Positions 57,575-64,000 of a stretch of 64,000 nucleotides of DNA are shown here, piece after piece (position 1 is the stretch's first letter; each line of letters opens with the position of its first letter). This stretch comes from Whitmania pigra (lineage: Eukaryota; Annelida; Clitellata; Hirudinida; Haemopidae). The notes under the pieces are model-generated. The model worked only from the letters and a program-made list of their open reading frames with translations, was not told the origin of the DNA and searched no databases. The stretch spans positions 1,780,001-1,844,000 of the forward strand of contig JAJTWR010000269.1 of NCBI GenBank assembly GCA_021613335.1, in the 5' to 3' direction. A program made the translations under genes and the position numbers.

Positions 57575-60000
57575 GTTGATTGCGTTTGTTATTATTTAAA
57601 AAAAATTTTTACTTTTAATAATTTTTACTTATAATTTTAATAATTCACCCTTTGCTAGAAATTATATTTATGTAATTTAAGGTGACAAAATTAACAAAGT
57701 CGCCTTATTTGTAATATTCATTAGATCGTAAAGTTTGTGTTACCATAATTTATATTTATTAATTTATTCTTATATGTTTTAAATTAACAATTAAATGTAT
57801 ATTAAAATTATAATATTTTTGAAAGTATTGCGACAACTCGACAGAATACGATAAGTAATATTTATTTGAATTACACAACTAGTACGACTAAGCTACTTAT
57901 ATATGGTGATAAATAGTTTATAATAAAATAATTATTTATTTATTAATAAATTAAGATACTATTATTAACTTCACTAAATACTAGTTTAAAAGTTTGATTA
58001 ACTTGAACATATTTATTTTATTATATAGAACACTCTGAGGCCCTTGTCATTGAAAAGGCCTTTAAAATTTCAACCAGACCCAAGCAAAAGCATCGGCACC
58101 GTGCCAAAGTATAAATTCTTCCAAAAACATGTCAGTCCAGTCAGCTCTTTAGACACAGAAGATCTCGCATTTATACAAACAATCGATCCGAGCGTGTCAG
58201 AAATTTTGGACAAAAGTCGAAATTTGGTCAACAAAAGGTTGATGGAAAGAGCTAGGGCAGCATCGGATTCGAAGCAACCTTCGAAGCTTTCTGATGATGC
58301 TGAGATGTTGCGAGACTCTCGCGAGCGTGTCTTGGCCATGTGGTCAGTGCACAACAGTGAGTAATTTATTGTAATTCGACTGAAATAGTGATAACTAGTT
58401 GGTTATTTGTAATATCCTCAAATGCTATTCCCGTTGTAAATAAAAACAAATTATAAAAAATACAATTGTAAATTCAAGTGCGTATACAATTATAGATGCA
58501 AATGCAAATACAAATAGAATCACAAATGCAAATGCAATTACAAAAGGCGTTTCGTAACAGCCAGGTCTTCCCATGGAACGAAACAAACAAGAAAAATCAT
58601 GCCTGGCGAAGACGAATTGGACGAAACGACTGTTAAAAAATCGTTTCCCGCTCCAAAAATAGATCCACAAACTCCGGCGGTGGTTCTTGACAAATTTACA
58701 AAAAGATTATTTCTAATTAATCTTATGTGCAGCTATTATTAGATGATATTTTATTTGCAAGCTCACGAAAATGTATAATAACGAATTTAAAACATCGTAG
58801 TGCCAGTATATCGGTTATAATTTACTGCAAAGCGAATGCATCCGGTAATGTTTACAATAAAAAGTTGTAATGCAATTGTAACATATTATTTTTTTTTATT
58901 TATTATTTTATTTTATTTCTCCCATGATTCAGCGCGTAGCATATTAATGATTACAATTCCTTCCAACTTTCAGTCTGCTGCCGTTAAAAGGAAATTTGTG
59001 GCTTCCAAGAATGAAAACGACGGTTCTACTGCAAAGAAATACAAATCTCCAAAGCTGGATCGAGACGATTCAGTGACAAAAAAACCTAAAACCTCGAGGT
59101 TTGAACAAGAAGCTCCAAAGAAAGTTAAGCCTTCGAGACCTGAATTGGTAGATTCTGGAACAAATAAATCTCAGCCTTCAAAGCTTGACTCTAAAGATTC
59201 CTTAAAAAAGGCAAGACGCGATCTTCAAGATCCTACCCTAAAAAAATCTAGAGATAAGCGAGATCTTCAAGATCCTACCCTAAAAAAATCTAGAGATAAG
59301 CGAGATCTTCAAGATCCTACCCTAAAAAAATCTAGAGATAAGCGAGATCTTCAAGATCCTACCCTAAAAAAATCTAGAGATAAGCGAGATCTTCGAGATC
59401 CTAGTGTAAAAAAATTTAAAGATTCAAAGCTGGATGTTGAGGATTCATTAAAGAAATCTAGGGCGAGGCACAATCTTCAAGATTCTAGCTTTAACAAATC
59501 TAAAGATAAGCAACAATTTTCAGATCCTAATTTAAAAAAGTCTAAAGCTTCAAGGCCTGATGCTGATTATTCATTAAGGAAAAGCAAAACAAGACAAGAT
59601 CTTGCAGATCCAAGCTTAAAAAATTCTAAACCTTCAAAGCTTGACGTTCAAGATTCCTCAAAGAGACTTAAAGATAAACGAGTCATTGAAGACCTCGCGT
59701 TAAAGAAATCAAAGTCCTCTAAGCTCCAGCGTGAAGAATCCTCAAAGAAGTCTAAACTTGATCTTCAAGGGTCTGGCACGAAGAAACCAAAATCTTCAAA
59801 GCCTGACTCCGAAGCAACGAAAACAAAATCTAAAACTTCTAAACCAGATCTTGTAGATTCAGGTATTTCTGATCTGAATTGATTTCTTAGAATGTTCTTA
59901 AATAATATTGATGATTTCATTTATTTTATCAGAAAAGAAATCCAGAGCGGCAAAATCTTCCTCTCAAAAGCTCAAGAAAGACAAGGATGCGAACCCATAA
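57407..60000 (+). CDS. Basic tandem-repeat membrane-anchored protein, gene 1 (unrecognised)
   Basis: Exon chain with agreeing phases: 57407-57458, 57523-57574, 58029-58356, 58561-58679, 58974-59862, 59933-60000. The first two exons give a hydrophobic stretch (LIAYVFTSFSLLGFTFWLLN) then basic WVFRRRIQYSTSDR, which suggests a single N-terminal membrane anchor with the rest cytosolic. The remainder is hydrophilic and dominated by Lys, Ser and Asp repeats. I do not recognise a family. Layout recalls ER ribosome-receptor p180 or triadin/junctin-like proteins (short anchor plus Lys-rich repeats), but only by analogy. It lies about 0.75 kb upstream of gene 2, same strand, with which it shares a motif. 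A possible AATAAA lies at 60440-60445. Confidence 0.6.
58029..58356 (+). CDS. Gene 1 exon: unique charged segment
   Basis: Acceptor ATTATATAG, donor AACA|GTGAGT (phase 1). It reads NTLRPLSLKRPLKFQPDPSK, then SSLDTEDLAFIQTIDPSVSE and ILDKSRNLVNKRLMERARAA, which looks like an amphipathic helix. This is the most complex, and so most searchable, part of the protein. An in-frame TAG just before the exon and the lack of an ATG at its start show that it is an internal exon. Confidence 0.7.
58561..58679 (+). CDS. Gene 1 small exon supported by splice phase
   Basis: Acceptor GTTTCGTAACAG, entering in phase 1 exactly as the previous exon leaves. It reads RSSHGTKQTRKIMPGEDELD, then ETTVKKSFPAPKIDPQTPA, with donor GCG|GTGGTT in phase 0, which fits exon 58974. 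Without it the neighbouring exons are out of phase. Its frame starts in mid-exon and is short, so simple ORF calling misses it. An alternative donor 3 bp downstream keeps phase. Confidence 0.6.
58974..59862 (+). CDS. Gene 1 large exon: Lys-rich 14-residue tandem repeats
   Basis: Acceptor CCAACTTTCAG. It opens SAAVKRKFVASKNENDGSTA and KKYKSPKLDRDDS. At 59217-59384 four exact 42-bp units encode RDLQDPTLKKSRDK. Diverged versions of this 14-15-residue period fill most of the rest (for example QDLADPSLKNSKPSK). The consensus alternates an acidic DLxDP and a basic LKKSK block. Donor TTCAG|GTATTT in phase 1; read through, the frame stops 18 bases further on. Confidence 0.75.
59933..60000 (+). CDS. 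Gene 1 terminal exon
   Basis: Acceptor ATTTTATCAG in phase 1 completes a Glu codon, then KKSRAAKSSSQKLKKDKDAN and P precede a TAA at 59998-60000. The Lys/Ser composition continues that of the preceding exon, which supports this splice over reading through the donor. Confidence 0.6.
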
Positions 60001-60009
60001 GGAATATTT

Positions 60010-60740
60010 TCCTAAAACATTTCAGTGTTCAAAACTTGAACCACAAAGTGAGACAATTTCTCCAAAAGCTGTTTGAAAACTGTTTTTTGGAATTTGTAAA
60101 GACCATGGCAGTGTCTCACTGTATCTCCTTCTGCATTATGTCATAAATTCGTACTATTATTAATGATTTTATTATTACTATTTTTTTTTATTAGTAGTAT
60201 TATTATCGTTGAAGTTACATTCCATTATGTCGTTGTACAGTTATTTAATTGAATCGACCAACTTTATTGAGTGAATGCATTTCGATTGATATTTAAAAAA
60301 AAGTCATTTATTTGCCCAAACTACAACCAAACGTCTTCTGAATTTAGGCAGTGCATTATCAAATTAACTGGAAAAAAACAGTAGAACAAAAACTGTTTGA
60401 ACATCGAATATCTTTCTGATATCTGACGTTTCTCAAAATAATAAACACAAACCGCGCAGCTGTTTGTAGGCCGATAAGCAATAGACATCAACATATTGCG
60501 TTATATTATTATAATTATTAATTAATAATTATCAGTTCTTCAGTTTACTCACTAGAGGTCACGATGAATTTCTTTTGCTAACTACTAAGAGGAAACAGAA
60601 ATGCCCGCCCTGGCGATGGTAAAGGAATAATTGGATATGAATGATAAAATATAATTAAGGGATTATTAAAATAAAAATAATAATAATAATAACTTAATAA
60701 CATATTACATTCCACGATTTACATTTCTCAAGAGGTGCAT
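60010..60740. other. Intergenic region between genes 1 and 2
   Basis: 3' UTR and spacer. Contains AATAAA at 60440-60445 and a TAA run near 60670-60690. No clear TATA box was found for gene 2. Confidence 0.5.
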
Positions 60741-60746
60741 CATAAC

Positions 60747-60925
60747 ATGGCCATCGTGATCATTCTCCTGTCCTTATCCTGTGCTGTTCTGGTGTGGGTT
60801 TCAACTTTTCAGTTTAATTGAAAATTATTTAAGAATACCTAATTATAATTGTGTAATGTGATTTTTTTCGAATTAGATTATCCTGTTTAATTTGGAAGCT
60901 CATCATTGCAAAAAAGGCGAATGAG
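60747..60925 (+). CDS. Gene 2 membrane-anchor exons (60747-60793 and 60877-60925)
   Basis: Exon 1 starts at the ATG of MAIVIILLSLSCAVL and leaves by CTGGT|GTGGGT in phase 2. The acceptor GAATTAG at 60876 completes Val and continues LSCLIWKLIIAKKANE, with donor AATGAG|GTACGC in phase 0. The split of an anchor over two tiny exons with a short intron (83 bp) is also the layout of gene 1. Confidence 0.55.
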
Positions 60926-62287
60926 GTACGCGTTAAGTACTCTTGATGGCGATTTCTCATTAATTCAAATTAAATTAGTTTTTTTTTTTTTTGCTAATTT
61001 TCATTAACAAATTTATTTTTCAAAAAGATGAAGAGAAAGTTCTTCAAAGATTCAGAGCAGAAAGAAAGAAAAGCAAAAAAATATCGATACGAGAAAATTG
61101 CCGACCTGACAACCACGCCCCACCAGCCCTGGTCACCCACTGAAATCCATGAAACTGACGAGTTTGGGGGAACCACCGCTTTAAATCCACAAGGAAATGA
61201 CAAAACTGATGCTTACTCATCAGAACAGCAGAGGAAAGGCTTTCTTAATTCAAAAGAAGTTGCCAGTGACAAACTCATTCAACAAATCAATCTTATGAAG
61301 CAGACAGGACAAGGAAATGTTCACGATAATGTGTATGTTCATGATAGTATGCATGTTCACGATAATATGTTTATTCATGATGGTATGTATGTTCGTGGGA
61401 GTGTTTATGATTACGATAAATCGCACTTCAGACATCGGTATTCTATCAACAATTACGACAAACTGAACAGAGCCATCTCAGGCCTCAAAACTGACAGAAG
61501 ACAAAAGCAACGTTTCAACGGTGAATTTAATAAAAGTAGGTCACCTCAGAATATATTTCTAGAATTTAGACCTTTAACAACTTCTTAAAATTTAATAATA
61601 ATTTAGATAATAATAAATTAGCAATGTAAATATTAAAAATAATATTCAAAGCCCATCGATAAGACATTTGTCCAATTACCAATTACGATCAAAAAGTCAT
61701 TCATTCGCTCAGTCAATCCTTCCCTCATTAATTTATTAATAATAAGTAAATGATTACAATTTGCAGATAATTCAATCACAAATGCATTGCTCAATGGAAG
61801 CAAAACAAACGACTTTCCTCTCAAAATCGGAAACGGAAGCAAAAAGAAGCGAAAATTTCAGATAGGAAAAAGTTCATCCGAGGAACACGATCTCAACCAT
61901 CTGATACCTACAAAGCAGCAGAGATACGACTGGTACAAGGCTGGTCCTGTAAACTATTTGATAGGATCGTCAAAAATAAATTTGGAAAATAAACAGAAGA
62001 GGAAATTGCACCGACGAAGAGAAGATGAATGCGACGAGAAAGAAGTCAACCAGGAGAATGATTTTACAAACGATTGTCTGCACGAAGGCAAGCTGAAGGG
62101 TTTACGAGAATTGACGAAGAAGACGCGATCGAGGAGGAAAAAGGATGTCAGAAGACGAGGCCCGTCGGAAAATAGTCTCAGAATTTCAAAACCCATCGTC
62201 TTAAGGACGGATACCGAGGAAATCAAAAACTTCTTCAAGAAAGGATTTAAAACGAAATTAGTGAAAGAAGGAACTAATGAATTCTAA
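60747..62287 (+). CDS. Basic membrane-anchored protein, gene 2 (unrecognised; possible paralogue of gene 1)
   Basis: Exons 60747-60793, 60877-60925, 61028-61535, 61767-62287, with phases agreeing throughout. The product is about 374 residues. Exons 1 and 2 encode MAIVIILLSLSCAVLV and LSCLIWKLIIAKKANE: a hydrophobic span of about 24 residues from residue 2, followed by lysines, as in a signal-anchor with the bulk of the protein cytosolic. The rest is hydrophilic and rich in Lys, Arg and Asn, with basic clusters (KKKRKF, KQKRKLHRRR, KKTRSRRKKD) that could also act as nuclear localisation signals. Function unknown. Possible AATAAA at 62502-62507. Confidence 0.65.
61028..61535 (+). CDS. Gene 2 exon 3: KRKF motif and VHD hexapeptide repeats
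   Basis: Acceptor TTTTTCAAAAAG. It reads MKRKFFKDSEQKERKAKKYR, then SPTEIHETDEFGGTTALNPQ. At about 61318-61418 an 18-bp repeat encodes hexapeptides of the form (V/I)HD(N/S/G)(V/M)(Y/H/F), about six in a row (NVHDNVYVHDSMHVHDNMFI). Donor AAAA|GTAGGT in phase 1. If transcription started inside the preceding intron, the ATG at 61028 could itself be a start codon. Confidence 0.7.
61767..62287 (+). CDS. Gene 2 terminal exon: basic tail
   Basis: Acceptor CAATTTGCAG completes an Asn codon. It reads NSITNALLNGSKTNDFPLKI, then NGSKKKRKFQIGKSSSEEHD, KQQRYDWYKAGPVNYLIGSS and a very basic stretch, ending GFKTKLVKEGTNEF before the TAA at 62285-62287. KKRKF here is a second copy of the KRKF motif at the start of exon 3. 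Confidence 0.72.
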
Positions 62288-62289
62288 TC

Positions 62290-63180
62290 TTTCCCGCCGA
62301 AAGATCGACAGGTTGATTGTTTCTGTTCGATCAAACAACGTTCCTTACGCCCATCATTGTGTCAATTCGATTGTACTGTTATTGGAAAGTCATTGCACGT
62401 TTAAGTGTTCGATTTAATCAGTCCTTAAATGTTAATTTAAATGTAACTAAATATTGTTATTGTTTCTGCGAGGGGTTAACCCGTGCTGACAATATACAAA
62501 TAATAAATATAAATGTAACATGTTAACTATAACAAATGATTAATACCTCTCAAAATTCATTTTTCTGTCTACAAAATGTCAATCAATGTCTAAAAGATTT
62601 GAAATAATTATAGAAACCATTGATGGTTCGCTAGTTCATTCATCATCGTTTATCTTTTGTCCAAAATCGAGATGATTGAACATGATTGAAACATGAAACT
62701 AACCAACCAATCGTATTGATTGAAAAGCACAACTTCCTACTAAAAGAATCGATTAACCACTTTAGGAATTCCTTAAGATAGTAACTTAGAGTGTTGATTC
62801 AAAATCTCCCCTAAGACTGGCATGTTCCACATCCTGTCATTTCGATCTTTGAGTTTTTGAACGATGAGTAATCGACATGATGATCGCATTAAAAATCTTA
62901 ATTTAAAATGGATGCTGTGAGGCCGAAATAAATTAAAATTCAAGTTTAAAAGTCGTTTTAACTCTACAATCCTAATAAATTCGGATTCTGAGTGTCGAGC
63001 GGCCAAATGAAATCGATGATTCAAAAGTTTGAAACATTTGTGGAGCTTCTTAGTAGCCACTCGCATGAATGGGCCATTCAAGTTTGCGTAGGAGACACTT
63101 TGCTGATTCTGGTTGTTTGTAGGAATATTAAGACACCGACAATCGTACTACAACACGCACGACGCGCGCAAGTCGTCCGC
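62290..63180. other. 3' UTR and intergenic region
   Basis: Possible poly(A) signal AATAAA at 62502-62507. Between 62773 and 63231 both strands have open frames of 79 to 102 codons (minus: LNHRFHLAARHSESEFIRIV). Neither has a recognisable domain or clear splice context, so I do not call a gene. Confidence 0.4.
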
Positions 63181-63183
63181 TAT

Positions 63184-63216
63184 TATAAAGCTCTCTTGTC
63201 TTCGTTGTTATCAGTT
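63184..63216 (+). promoter_or_regulatory. Core promoter: TATA box and initiator
   Basis: TATAAA at 63184-63189 and TCAGTT at 63211-63216 place the initiator A (63213) 29 bp downstream of the first T of the TATA box, the standard invertebrate spacing with a perfect TCAGTY initiator. The DNA just upstream (CACGACGCGCGCAAGTCG) is unusually GC-rich for this region. It would drive the gene whose ATG is at 63921. Confidence 0.6.
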
Positions 63217-63920
63217 TTAGTAGCCAGTTGAGCGCGTTTGAGTTGAATTTGAAAGTTTGAATTCGTAAAAGGTTACATTTTTAAGGAGATAGTTAGCTTG
63301 TATAAATAGAAAATCAATTTCGAATTTTGTAGGACATCAGTTTACTTTTTAAGTCGAACAAAAATATTTCATCTGCTTCCGTCGGCACATTTTATCTCGG
63401 ATAAACACAAGATTGGAAATAACTTTCCGAGCGAAGGAATTTCCAGCTAATCTGATCAGCGAGCCGTTTTTAGCTGGATTCAGTGGTGAAGCGAAGTGGT
63501 TTAGAGCCATGGTACAGGATTGCTAACAACGTAAGAAACAGCTGATCGTGTACATTAATATGCATGGAGTTCATTATCAAACATTACATGATGCATTAAA
63601 CGCTTACGTGGTGCATTTATTTAGTTTATTTATCTTTCGGAGATGAGAACGAGATACGCTTGTTTCTCGTGGAGCTGGGATATGGGAATTAGGATTCATT
63701 CGTTCGTGGATTGTTCCACTTGATTGGATTCCTGAGCTGGCTTTTGTCGTTTGATGCTGAGTTTGTAATTTCCTGTTTGTCATGTATCTATTTGTCATTC
63801 ATTTATTTACTTTTTGATTAAATTGAATTTTTATTCTTTTTGTTATTTTCTCGTTAATTAATTTGTTAATTCTGAAACCGTGGAGATAACTGAATTAAAT
63901 CGTTTCAGCGCGTTAATAAA

Positions 63921-64000
63921 ATGCTCTCGAAAAAACCACTGACTACCATCGGGAACTTGTTGCAGAGATGGTCCAATTTCAAGAGAGAAGTAACAACAAC
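63921..64000 (+). CDS. First coding exon of a gene leaving the window (partial)
   Basis: After TTTCAG at 63902-63907 (a possible acceptor ending a 5' UTR intron), ATG at 63921 reads MLSKKPLTTIGNLLQRWSNF and KREVTT to the window end without a stop. It lies 708 bp downstream of the TATA/initiator promoter. A 5' UTR donor such as AAAAG|GTTACA near 63271 is possible. A short upstream frame at 63510 (ATG plus four codons, then a stop) could be a uORF. Product unknown. Confidence 0.45.
   Translation, partial: MLSKKPLTTIGNLLQRWSNFKREVTT

Noticed and set aside
58425..58670. Minus-strand 81-codon hydrophobic frame
   Set aside because: It lies opposite the phase-supported small exon of gene 1 and an AT-rich CAAAT repeat; composition explains its hydrophobicity.
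58933..58973. Alternative start of the large gene 1 exon at the CAG ending 58932
   Set aside because: It is phase-compatible with a direct splice from 58356, but the CAG at 58973 has a better pyrimidine tract and the intervening 58561-58679 exon explains the phases. Kept only as an alternative.
62773..63231. Gene of 79-102 codons on either strand near 63 kb
   Set aside because: Both strands are open together, no domain is recognisable, and the promoter at 63184 overlaps one of them.

Overview
The window looks like nuclear DNA of an invertebrate animal. It is very AT-rich and crowded with simple-sequence arrays. Genes are sparse and split by GT-AG introns, and tRNA-derived SINE copies and a dead Tc1/mariner transposase are present. 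I cannot name the species. A lophotrochozoan such as a leech or other annelid would fit the composition and the neuregulin-type ligand, but that is a guess. No prokaryotic, viral, rRNA, intact tRNA or CRISPR feature was seen.

Layout. 0-8 kb: AT-rich DNA with a hairpin-forming inverted repeat, a possible poly-Asp exon, and a decayed ORF block at 6.8-7.7 kb. 8.4-9.2 kb, minus strand: a small single-pass membrane protein gene with at least two coding exons. 9.3-32 kb: mostly gene-poor, with tetranucleotide and trinucleotide arrays up to about 880 bp, a 22-bp minisatellite, SINE copies, and two isolated promoter-like clusters near 17.1 and 25.25 kb.

32.8-51.2 kb, plus strand: the main gene, a neuregulin/GGF-type EGF-family growth factor in at least nine coding exons. 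In order it encodes a signal peptide, a poly-Asn stretch, an N-terminal domain like that of GGF2/NRG2, an Ig domain split over two exons, an EGF domain split over two exons, a transmembrane segment and a long cytoplasmic tail with poly-Gln. Splice phases agree at every junction except Ig to EGF, where a spacer exon is probably missing. The introns hold the Tc1 relic and several long arrays, two of which run almost up to splice acceptors.

51.7-57.1 kb: a long CCAT array, TAA arrays, and a recent tandem duplication of about 1.44 kb whose second copy carries an expanded 16-bp minisatellite. 57.4-62.3 kb, plus strand: two adjacent unrecognised genes. Each appears to have small membrane-anchor exons followed by a lysine/arginine-rich, low-complexity tail with its own tandem peptide repeat. 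They share a KRKF...AKKY motif and may be paralogues. 63.2-64 kb: a TATA/initiator promoter and the first coding exon of a gene that leaves the window.

The neuregulin-type gene is the only one with a clear pathway: a membrane-anchored ligand for an ErbB/EGFR-type receptor, released by cleavage of its stalk. The two basic membrane proteins are the best candidates here for something undescribed.
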